Below are positions 34,133 to 40,821 of a stretch of 40,821 nt of DNA, piece by piece. Source of the DNA: Arthrobacter sp. Leaf337 (GTDB taxonomy: Bacteria > Actinomycetota > Actinomycetes > Actinomycetales > Micrococcaceae); NCBI RefSeq assembly GCF_001423745.1, contig NZ_LMPC01000015.1, positions 1 to 40,821 of the forward strand, given 5' to 3'. The stretch's first letter is position 1, and the number at the start of each line of letters is the position of its first letter. The translations under genes were made by a program, and so were the position numbers. The notes under the pieces are model-generated. The model did not search any database and was not told the DNA's origin. It was given only the letters and a program-made list of their open reading frames with translations.

Positions 34133-35068
34133 ATGACGATCCCTGACACTTCAGCACCGCTTCCGGCCACCGCAGCACCCGTTGCGCCGGAACCGAAAAG
34201 TGCGCCGCCCGCCAGAACCGAACCCAAAGCACGACGGCGGTCCAGCCGCCGCGCGCCGGCGCGCCGCACGCTGACCTACGCCGTCCTGGTGGTTGCCGTT
34301 TCCGCCACCCTCCTGCCGTTCGCCTGGATGTTCCTCGGCGCCTTCAAGACCCAGGGCGAGCTCCTCCGCCGGCCCATCACCTGGTGGCCCGAGCAGCCCA
34401 CGCTGGACAACTTCCTGGTCTGGTTCAACGAGCTGCACATCGGCACGTTCTTCCTGAACAGCGTGGTAGTGGCTGTGTTCACGGTCCTCGGCAACCTGCT
34501 GTTCTGCTCCATGGTGGGCTACGCGCTGGCCAAGATGGATTTCCCGGGCAAGCGCTTCCTGTTTCTGCTGGTCATGGTCATGCTGATGGTCCCGGGCGTG
34601 GTCACGTTCGTGCCCCTGTTCGTGATGGTGAGCAAGCTGGGCCTGGTCAGCACCTACCCGGCCCTGATCCTGCCGTTCCTGGCGGCCCCGATGGGCGTGT
34701 TCCTGATGCGCCAGTTCATCATGGGCATCCCGGACTCCCTGATCGAAGCGGCCCGGATCGACGGTGCCGGCGAACTGCGCACCTTCCTGCGGATCGTTAT
34801 GCCCCTGTGCGGACCGCCGCTGGCCACCCTCGGCATCCTGACCTTCCTGGGGTCCTGGAACAATTTCCTCTGGCCGCTGGTCGTTGCCCAAAGCGAAGAG
34901 ATGTACACCCTGCCGGTGGCACTGTCGCTGTATTCCACCGGCCAGAACGCCACCGACTACGGGCTCCTCCTGGCCGGATCGGTCCTGATCATCACGCCCA
35001 TCATCCTGCTGTTCGTCGCCCTGCAGCGGTACTTCATCCAGGGCGTCGCAGCCACCGGCATCAAATAG
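34133..35068 (+). CDS. CUT1 sugar ABC permease (MalG-like)
   Basis: A 311-residue permease with six helices, first at about 48-68 after a Pro/Ala-rich and then Arg-rich cytoplasmic tail (ARRRSSRRAPARR). EAA motif IEAARIDGAGELRTFLRIVM. Begins 13 nt after the preceding permease. As in the other sugar operon, no ATPase gene follows. Confidence 0.93.
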   Translation: MTIPDTSAPLPATAAPVAPEPKSAPPARTEPKARRRSSRRAPARRTLTYAVLVVAVSATLLPFAWMFLGAFKTQGELLRRPITWWPEQPTLDNFLVWFNELHIGTFFLNSVVVAVFTVLGNLLFCSMVGYALAKMDFPGKRFLFLLVMVMLMVPGVVTFVPLFVMVSKLGLVSTYPALILPFLAAPMGVFLMRQFIMGIPDSLIEAARIDGAGELRTFLRIVMPLCGPPLATLGILTFLGSWNNFLWPLVVAQSEEMYTLPVALSLYSTGQNATDYGLLLAGSVLIITPIILLFVALQRYFIQGVAATGIK

Positions 35069-35119
35069 GCCCCCACCTCCCCTGCCCTTCCAGACTTCAC
35101 CTGACGCAAGAGAGCACCC

Positions 35120-37066
35120 ATGACTTCACATACCCACACCAGCCCGCGCCACGCAAACCACGGAAACCACGCAATCCACGCCACCTCCGTGGCTGACGAC
35201 GGCATCCGTTACCGGGACCTCAACGGCAACGGGATCATGGATCCCTTCGAAAACCCGGACCTCAGCCCGCACGAACGCGCCGCCGACCTCGTGGCCCGCC
35301 TCAGCCTCGAGGAAAAGGCCGGGCTGATGTTCCACACGGTCATCGAAACCGGCCCCGACGGCACCCTGCTGGAGACACCCGGCAACATCAGCAAGTCGCC
35401 CACCAGCACCGTGATCCTGGGCAAGTTCATGAACCACTTCAACATCCACGCGCTGGGCACCGCCCGCGAGGCTGCCCGCTGGAGCAACACCCTGCAGGCC
35501 CTTGCCGAGCAGACCCCGCACGGCATTCCGGTCACGATCTCCACGGACCCGCGCCACGCCTTCATCGAGAACTCCGGCGTCTCGTTCACCGCGGCCCACT
35601 TTTCCCAGTGGCCCGAGCCGATCGGCCTGGCCGCAGCCGGCAGTGCCGACCTCATCCGCCGCTTCGCCGAGATCGCCCGCACGGAGTACACCGCCGTCGG
35701 CATCCGTGCCGCGCTGCACCCCACCGTGGACCTCGCCACCGAGCCGCGCTGGTGCCGGCAGGCTGGAACTTTCGGGCAGGACTCGGAGCTCAGTTCGAAG
35801 TACGTGGTGGAATACCTCCAAGGGTTCCAGGGCGACGAGCTGGGTCCGGACAGCGTTGCCTGCACCACCAAGCACTTCCCGGGCGGCGGTCCGCAGCGCG
35901 ACGGCGAGGACGCGCACTTCCCCTACGGCCGCGAACAGGTCTACCCCGGCGGCCGCTTCGACGAGCACCTGGCTCCGTTTCGGGCCGCCATCGCGGAGAA
36001 GACCAGCGCCATCATGCCCTACTACGGCATGCCGATCGGCGTCGAGCTGGACGGCGAACCGGTGGAGGAAGTCGGCTTCGGCTACAACAAGCAGATCATC
36101 ACCAACCTGCTCCGGGACAAGCTCGGCTACGACGGCGTGGTGCTCAGCGACTGGGAACTGGTCAACGACAACATCGTGGGCGACCAGGTGCTGCCGGCCC
36201 GGGCGTGGGGCGTCGAAGAGCTCACGGCCCCCGAGCGGATGCTGAAGATCCTCAACGCCGGCGTGGACCAGTTCGGCGGCGAGGAATGCACCGAACTGCT
36301 CCTCGGCCTGGTCCGCGACGGCCTGGTCAGCGAGGAACGACTCGATGAATCCGCGCGCCGCCTGCTGCTGGTCAAGTTCCAGCTCGGCCTGTTCGACAAC
36401 CCCTTCGTGGACGAGGACGCCGCGGCCGAAATCGTGGGCAACGCCGAGTTCCGGCGTGAGGGCCACCGCGCGCAGGCACGGTCCGTCACGGTACTGGCCA
36501 ACGGAACGCACGACGGCGGGACCGCCCTGCCGCTGGCCGGCTCACCCGCCGTCTACGTCGAGGGAATGGACCCGCTGAGTTTCGACGGTTTCGGGACTGT
36601 GGTGCAGGATCCCGAGCAGGCGGATGTTGCCGTGATCCGGTTGCACTCCCCCTGGGACCACCGCGACGACCTGTTCCTGGAACAGCACTTCCACGCCGGA
36701 AGCCTGGACTTCCCGCCCGGGCTGGTGTCCCGGCTCCGCACCCTGGCCGCGAAGGTTCCGCTGATCATCGACGTGCGGCTGGACCGGCCGGCCATCCTCA
36801 CGCCCTTGGCCGGGTTCGCTGCGGCCCTGGTGGGCACCTTCGGCGTCTCGGACACGGCCCTCCTCGATGCCCTGTTCGGAAGCGTTGAGCCGCAGGGCAG
36901 CCTCCCGTTCGACATTCCGAGGTCCATGGACGCCGTGCGTGCTTCGCGCTCGGATGTCCCCGGAGACACCGCCGATCCCCTCTTCCGGTTCGGACACGGC
37001 CTGCGGCTGCCGCACCTGCCGCAGGCCGGAACCGCCACCGCTACCCAGTCAGGACTGAGCTCATGA
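35120..37066 (+). CDS. GH3-family glycoside hydrolase (beta-glucosidase-like)
   Basis: A 648-residue family 3 hydrolase. The TIM-barrel domain carries KHFPGGG (251-257, substrate-binding Lys-His) and VVLSDW with the nucleophile Asp344; the following alpha/beta sandwich domain is present. The motif YRDLNGNGIMDPFENP near the N-terminus occurs in a GH3 subgroup. The first 21 residues are His-rich (seven His) with no signal peptide, so the enzyme is probably cytoplasmic and splits imported oligosaccharides. It lacks the C-terminal fibronectin-like domain of many GH3 enzymes. Its stop overlaps the start of the next gene (ATGA). Glucose specificity is likely but not proved by sequence. Confidence 0.9.
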   Translation: MTSHTHTSPRHANHGNHAIHATSVADDGIRYRDLNGNGIMDPFENPDLSPHERAADLVARLSLEEKAGLMFHTVIETGPDGTLLETPGNISKSPTSTVILGKFMNHFNIHALGTAREAARWSNTLQALAEQTPHGIPVTISTDPRHAFIENSGVSFTAAHFSQWPEPIGLAAAGSADLIRRFAEIARTEYTAVGIRAALHPTVDLATEPRWCRQAGTFGQDSELSSKYVVEYLQGFQGDELGPDSVACTTKHFPGGGPQRDGEDAHFPYGREQVYPGGRFDEHLAPFRAAIAEKTSAIMPYYGMPIGVELDGEPVEEVGFGYNKQIITNLLRDKLGYDGVVLSDWELVNDNIVGDQVLPARAWGVEELTAPERMLKILNAGVDQFGGEECTELLLGLVRDGLVSEERLDESARRLLLVKFQLGLFDNPFVDEDAAAEIVGNAEFRREGHRAQARSVTVLANGTHDGGTALPLAGSPAVYVEGMDPLSFDGFGTVVQDPEQADVAVIRLHSPWDHRDDLFLEQHFHAGSLDFPPGLVSRLRTLAAKVPLIIDVRLDRPAILTPLAGFAAALVGTFGVSDTALLDALFGSVEPQGSLPFDIPRSMDAVRASRSDVPGDTADPLFRFGHGLRLPHLPQAGTATATQSGLSS

Positions 37067-38688
37067 ACCAGCGCTGTGATGCAACCCTGGGATTCTCCAC
37101 TGCCACCCGCCGCCAGCTCCTCGCCGGTGCGGCTGCCTTTGCCATCACCGGACTCGCCGCCGCTACGGCGAAACCCGGCTTCGCAGCGCCCGGCGCGCAG
37201 TCGCCGTCGTACTTTTCCCGCGCACGAAACCTGGGCGGGGTGGACCGCAAGGTCATCACCCGGTGGGCGCAGGACACCTGGAAGTCCCTGGTCGCGATGA
37301 CCGATCCCGTGACCGGACTGCCGGCCGACTACATCGGCGAGTCCATCACCGCACCGAAGCGCAGCGGCTTCACCTCGCCCACCAACATCGGCGGCTACAT
37401 GTGGAGCACCGTGGTGGCCCGGGAGCTGAACATCATCAGCGCCAGCGAGTGCCGGGAGCGGCTGACCCGCACCCTCACCACCCTGGCCGGCCTCAAGCAC
37501 CACGAGCCCAGCGGCATGCTCTACAACTGGTACGACGAAGCCACCGGCGAAGTCATCACCGTGTGGCCCGAGAACGGAAACCCCGTGGCGCCGTTCATGT
37601 CCAGCGTGGACAACGGCTGGTTCGCAGCAGCGCTCATGGTGGTCCGCAACGCCGAGCCGAAGGTCGCCGGGCTGGCCAACACAATCCTGGGCAGGATGGA
37701 CTTCGGGATCTTCTACAACAAGGACGCCCGGCCCGGTGTGGCGGCGGGGCTGCTGCGCGGCGGCTTCTACGACGTCAAACCACCGGTGGAAACGGTCCAG
37801 GGCAACTATCTGGGCAAGGGCGCTGACGTCTACTACACGATGAACCACTACGACGTCACCAACTCCGAGCCGCGGATCGCCACCTACATCGGCATTGCCC
37901 TCGGCCAGCTTCCACCGGCGCACTACTTCGCCACCATGCGGGTCTTCCCGGACACCTGCGACTGGTCCTGGCAGGAGCAGAAGCCGGCGGGCGAGACGCG
38001 GACGTACCAGGGAATCGATGTGTTCGAGGGCGCCTACACGTACCGCGGAATGCGGATCGTGCCGAGCTGGGGCGGAGACATGTTCGAGTCCCTGATGCCG
38101 GACCTGTTCGTCCCTGAATCCACCTGGGCGCCGAAGGCATGGGGCATCAACCACCCGCTCACCGTCCGCGCCCAGCGGGAGTTCGGCTTGGACGATGCGC
38201 AGTACGGGTACTGGGGCTTCTCGCCCGCCAGCCACCCGAAGGGCGGCTACTCCGAGTGGGGCGTCGACGCCCTGGGCATGAGCAGCGACGGCTACCCATC
38301 CGACGTCGAACGCACCAGCGTAGACACCGGCTTCGACGGCTGCCGGCCCGCCGGCAACCCGACGCCGGCCTGGGGCGACGGCGTAGTGACCCCGCACGCC
38401 GCCTTCCTGGCCATGGAGTACGAGCCCCGCGAGGCGTACGACAACCTGGTGAAGATCGAACGCGACCTCGCCGCCTATGGCGCCGGCGGCTTCTTCGATG
38501 CGGTGGCGGTCAAGTCCGGAACCATCGCCCGGCGCTACCTTTCGCTGGACCAGGCCATGGTCCTCGGCGCGATCGGCAACGTCTTCGGCGACAACGTGAT
38601 CCGCCGCAACTTCATCCAGGGCGAAGTCGAGAAGGTCATCAAACCGCTGATCGAGGTCGAGGAGTTCGGCGCGGGGCTGGTCGGCTAA
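37063..38688 (+). CDS. Tat-exported glycoamylase-domain protein, GH144-like (possible beta-1,2-glucanase)
   Basis: A 541-residue secreted protein. The Tat signal has TRRQLL at 15-20, a hydrophobic core and a likely cleavage near residue 42. The N-terminal half has SPTNIGGYMWSTVVAREL, GMLYNWYD and SSVDNGWFAAAL; the C-terminal half has PSWGGDMFESLMPDL, APKAWGINH, YGYWGFSPA and VTPHAAFLAMEYEP. These are the hallmarks of the (alpha/alpha)6-barrel glycoamylase domain (COG5368/PF10091), which includes GH144 endo-beta-1,2-glucanases and sophorohydrolases. It is translationally coupled to the GH3 gene. Predicted role: cuts an extracellular glucan into pieces for the transporter; linkage specificity is inferred. 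Confidence 0.82.
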   Translation: MNQRCDATLGFSTATRRQLLAGAAAFAITGLAAATAKPGFAAPGAQSPSYFSRARNLGGVDRKVITRWAQDTWKSLVAMTDPVTGLPADYIGESITAPKRSGFTSPTNIGGYMWSTVVARELNIISASECRERLTRTLTTLAGLKHHEPSGMLYNWYDEATGEVITVWPENGNPVAPFMSSVDNGWFAAALMVVRNAEPKVAGLANTILGRMDFGIFYNKDARPGVAAGLLRGGFYDVKPPVETVQGNYLGKGADVYYTMNHYDVTNSEPRIATYIGIALGQLPPAHYFATMRVFPDTCDWSWQEQKPAGETRTYQGIDVFEGAYTYRGMRIVPSWGGDMFESLMPDLFVPESTWAPKAWGINHPLTVRAQREFGLDDAQYGYWGFSPASHPKGGYSEWGVDALGMSSDGYPSDVERTSVDTGFDGCRPAGNPTPAWGDGVVTPHAAFLAMEYEPREAYDNLVKIERDLAAYGAGGFFDAVAVKSGTIARRYLSLDQAMVLGAIGNVFGDNVIRRNFIQGEVEKVIKPLIEVEEFGAGLVG

Positions 38689-38706
38689 GCCCGCCCGCCG
38701 ATCCCC

Positions 38707-38788
38707 GACGCTCTCTCACTTCCTGCCGCCTATTCCCGGACGCTCTCTCACTTCCCGCGGTCATGCCGCGAGAAGTGAGAGAGCGTTG
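38707..38788. repeat. 32-nt-period array C with terminator-like hairpin
   Basis: Direct units start at 38707 and 38739 (32 nt apart), both GACGCTCTCTCACTTCC. A reverse unit occupies 38771-38788. ACGCTCTCTCACTT (38740-38753) pairs perfectly with 38773-38786, with an inner CGCGG/CCGCG stem. It sits between two convergent genes and probably serves as a bidirectional terminator, although no T-run follows. Confidence 0.85.
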
Positions 38789-38792
38789 GGGG

Positions 38793-40610
38793 CTACATGT
38801 TCTCCGGAGTCTCGATGCCCAGCAGGTCCAGCCCCTCGGAGAGCCTGTGGAGGACGAGTGCGCACAGGGCGAGTCGTGACTGGCGGACGGACTCGTCCGC
38901 CTTCAACACCGGGCACTGGTCGTAGAACGAGGTGAACAGCTGCGAGAGTTCGAACAGGAACGCACACAGCCGGTGCGGCTCCAGCAGTTCGCCCACCCTC
39001 CGGAGGGTCGCGCCGTACTCCAGCAGGTGGAGCGCCAGGGCCCGCTCGGCCGGTTCGACGACGGCGATACTCGCTCCCGCCGTCGACTCCCCCGCCACGT
39101 CGCCAGAGTCCGCCACCTCGCCAGAGTCCGCCACCCCGCCAGACTCGAAGGCCGACGCAGTCGCGGCCTCCTCGGCCTTCCGCAGGATGGAGCGGATCCG
39201 GGCAGCGGCGTACTGCACATAGGGGCCCGTGTTGCCGCTCAGTGCCAGCATCCGGTCGAAGTCGAAGACATACTCGGTGTCGTGCCCCACCGACAGGTCC
39301 GCGTACTTCACGGCCCCGATCCCCACCTGCCGGGCGGTGACGGCGCGTTCGTCCTCCGAGAGGTCGGGGCGGCTCGCATCCACCACGGCGCGGGCGCGGT
39401 CCACGGCCTCGTCCAGCAGGGCCATGAGCTTCACCGGAGTGCCCGAGCGGGACTTCAGGATCTTGCCGTCTTCGCCCAGCACGTTGCCGATCTGCACATG
39501 CGTGGCCTCTACGGTGTCCGGCAGCCATCCGGCTTCGCGGGCGGTTTCAATGACCATCCGGAGGTGGACGTTCTGCGGGGCTCCCACCACATACAGGATG
39601 CGGTCGGCATGGAGTTCCTGCACCCGGTACCTGATGGTGGCGAGATCGGTGGTCGCGTACCCGTAGCCGCCGTCGGATTTGCGGATGATGAGCGGCAGCG
39701 GCTCGCCGTCCCTGCCGGTGAAGCCCGCGGGGAACGTGCACAGCGCCCCCTCGCTCACACGGGCCAGGCCGCGCTCCTCAAGTTCCTGGCACAACTGTGC
39801 TAAATGGGGATCGTAGGAGCTTTCGCCTGCGATGTGCTCGTCCTCGAGGCTGACTCCCAGCGTGGCGTAGATGGCATTGAAGTAGACCTTCGAATGGTCC
39901 ACCAGCCGCTGCCAGACCTCCAGCGTCTCCTCGTGGGCCGACTGGAGTGACACCACGCGAAGGCGTGCCCGCGTCGCGAAGTCCGCATCGCCGTCGAACT
40001 TTGCCCGCGCCGCCTGGTAGAACGCGCTGGGATCTTCCACCAGCAGCGCGGCCTCAGGTGAATCCTCGCCGATCTCCAGCCAGTGCTCGATCAGCATGCC
40101 GAAGGGCGTGCCCCAGTCGCCGATGTGGTTCTGCCGCATCACCGTATGGCCCAGCGCCTCAAGGACCCGGACCAAGCTGTCCCCCACCACGGTGGTGCGG
40201 AGGTGCCCCACGTGCATTTCCTTCGCGACGTTTGGGGAGGAATAGTCGACGACGACGCGACGGGCTTGCGTCTCCGGCCCGCCTTGGGGCTGGGAAGCCT
40301 GGGTGGGGTCAGCCTGGGCGTTGAGCAACTCCTCGATCCAGGTGCCGTCAAACGTGAGGTTGATGAAGCCGGGGCCGGAGATCTCCACGGCGGTGCAGAG
40401 GCCGTCAAGCTCCAGTGCCTCGACGATCCGCCCGGCAGCCTCGCGTGGCGGCAGTCCCACCTTCTTGGCAAGGGCCATGGCGGCGTTGATCTGGATGTCG
40501 GCGAACTGCGAGGGCCGGACCACCGGATCGGTGTCCCGGAACTCTTCGCCGAACGCTTGGGCAATAGCTGCCTGGACTCTGGGGACAACCATCTCGGCCG
40601 GATTATTCAC
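38793..40610 (-). CDS. argS: Arginyl-tRNA synthetase
   Basis: A 605-residue class I synthetase. The N-terminal Add-1 domain (residues 1-110) is followed by SSPNVAKEMHVGH (124-136, HIGH-type motif), QNHIGDWGTPFGMLIEHW, and LKSRSGTPVKLMALLDEA in place of KMSK, as in many ArgRS. The C-terminal DALR anticodon domain contains LALSGNTGPYVQYAAARIRSIL. The start is GTG at 40610, with TAATTT exactly 7 nt upstream on the minus strand, so probably leaderless; the longer frame runs into repeat array D. Residues about 488-505 are a low-complexity insert made of three 18-nt DNA repeats (39094-39147), at a position where the family tolerates loops. Confidence 0.95.
   Translation of the reverse strand: MNNPAEMVVPRVQAAIAQAFGEEFRDTDPVVRPSQFADIQINAAMALAKKVGLPPREAAGRIVEALELDGLCTAVEISGPGFINLTFDGTWIEELLNAQADPTQASQPQGGPETQARRVVVDYSSPNVAKEMHVGHLRTTVVGDSLVRVLEALGHTVMRQNHIGDWGTPFGMLIEHWLEIGEDSPEAALLVEDPSAFYQAARAKFDGDADFATRARLRVVSLQSAHEETLEVWQRLVDHSKVYFNAIYATLGVSLEDEHIAGESSYDPHLAQLCQELEERGLARVSEGALCTFPAGFTGRDGEPLPLIIRKSDGGYGYATTDLATIRYRVQELHADRILYVVGAPQNVHLRMVIETAREAGWLPDTVEATHVQIGNVLGEDGKILKSRSGTPVKLMALLDEAVDRARAVVDASRPDLSEDERAVTARQVGIGAVKYADLSVGHDTEYVFDFDRMLALSGNTGPYVQYAAARIRSILRKAEEAATASAFESGGVADSGEVADSGDVAGESTAGASIAVVEPAERALALHLLEYGATLRRVGELLEPHRLCAFLFELSQLFTSFYDQCPVLKADESVRQSRLALCALVLHRLSEGLDLLGIETPENM
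39094..39147. repeat. Three tandem 18-nt units inside argS
   Basis: Units start at 39094, 39112 and 39130 (GCCACGTCGCCAGAGTCC and near copies). They encode the in-frame peptide repeat GVADSG/EVADSG/DVAGES in the linker before the anticodon-binding helices. Confidence 0.85.
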
Positions 40611-40617
40611 AAACTCA

Positions 40618-40623
40618 AAATTA
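40618..40623 (-). promoter_or_regulatory. -10 box of argS
   Basis: TAATTT on the minus strand lies 7 nt before the GTG at 40610, which fits a leaderless transcript and supports that start. Confidence 0.5.
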
Positions 40624-40641
40624 TCAGCCCAACCCCCTTCC

Positions 40642-40727
40642 GACGCTCTATCACGTCCTGCGGCTAAATCCGGAACCCTCTCGCACTTCCTGCCGCCAAA
40701 AAAGAAACGCTCTCTCACCTCCTGAAG
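40642..40727. repeat. 32-nt-period array D, cut by an IS element
   Basis: Units start at 40642, 40674 and 40706 (GACGCTCTATCACGTCCTGC, AACCCTCTCGCACTTCCTGC, AACGCTCTCTCACCTCCTGA). The steps are 32 nt. The third unit stops after CCTGAAG, where the IS3-type end begins. Confidence 0.85.
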
Positions 40728-40821
40728 TGGTCCCCGATAGTTGGACTGGCTAAATGGGATTCTAGGCCGCACGGGTCTGGGCACGGTATTGCACCGGACT
40801 CAGACCCTTGAGCTTTGTAGA
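40728..40821 (-). mobile_element. End of an IS3-family insertion sequence (partial)
   Basis: The probable terminal inverted repeat begins TGGTCCCCGATAGTTGGAC at 40728, directly inside a 32-nt repeat unit, and the transposase 3' end follows. The element continues beyond the right edge. The exact border and target duplication cannot be fixed without the other end. Confidence 0.7.
40762..40821 (-). CDS. IS3-family transposase, C-terminal 19 residues
   Basis: The last codons read STKLKGLSPVQYRAQTRAA and stop. The LKGLSPVQYR ending is the conserved C-terminus of the OrfB integrase-type transposase of IS3-family elements. The catalytic DDE domain lies outside the window. Intact or broken status is unknown. 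Confidence 0.75.
   Translation of the reverse strand, partial: STKLKGLSPVQYRAQTRAA

Noticed and set aside
36553..38397. 614-codon minus-strand frame opposite the GH3 and GH144-like genes
   Set aside because: It spans two real genes in the opposite sense and shows no domain pattern.

Overview
The window is high-GC actinobacterial chromosome. It most likely comes from an Arthrobacter/Pseudarthrobacter-type member of the Micrococcaceae. The basis is third-position GC bias, frequent GTG/TTG starts, several leaderless-looking genes (a TANNNT box 6-7 nt before the start codon), an APS-type CysH with CysD/CysN but no CysC, and a MenG-MenJ-polyprenyl synthase cluster that fits a partly saturated menaquinone. 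No phage, plasmid or CRISPR locus is visible. The only transposon trace is the last 94 bases, the edge of an IS3-family element.

Layout. 0-4.7 kb: 5' part of a sulfonate-type ABC substrate-binding protein, a class III aminotransferase, an RtcB-family protein, a GYD-domain protein and a RelA/SpoT-domain protein. 4.7-10.6 kb: the assimilatory sulfate operon sir-cysH-cysD-cysN on the minus strand, with stop/start overlaps at every junction, a recognisable promoter and a strong terminator, plus a sirohydrochlorin chelatase gene upstream that makes the sirohaem used by Sir. 10.7-13.2 kb: a TRIC-type channel, a SMI1/KNR4 protein and an orphan AbiEi-N/DUF559 protein. 13.2-18 kb: the menaquinone genes (polyprenyl synthase, MenJ-like reductase, MenG, divergent MenF). 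18.2-20.7 kb: a polar amino-acid ABC transporter. 20.7-22 kb: a second AbiEi-N/DUF559 gene. 22-23.8 kb: menD. 24-30 kb: a LacI regulator and a beta-fructoside operon (binding protein, two permeases, GH32). 30.3-38.7 kb: a second LacI regulator and a second sugar operon (lipoprotein binding protein, two permeases, GH3, a Tat-exported GH144-like/glycoamylase-domain enzyme). 38.8-40.6 kb: argS.

How it works together. The two sugar operons are separate CUT1 uptake-and-hydrolysis units. Neither has its own ATPase gene, so both probably use a shared MsiK-like ATPase encoded elsewhere. Operator-like sequences suggest a division of labour. The site CCTAACACGTGTTAGG appears twice, 32 bp apart, on the GH32 operon promoter, and a 13/16 match lies before the first lacI. 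The site ATGCGCTTAG lies before the second lacI and twice, 31 bp apart, before the second operon. The second operon is best read as a beta-glucan (possibly beta-1,2-glucan) utilisation locus.

The least explained structure is in the repeats. Four intergenic arrays share a strict 32-nt period built on a roughly 21-nt core (GACGCTCTCTCACTTCCTGC). Each of the two orphan AbiEi-N/DUF559 genes is bracketed by two copies of a palindromic element: a 96-nt element for the first gene and a different element of about 85 nt for the second. Extragenic-type palindromes also appear inside the N-terminal coding parts of cysH and cysD.
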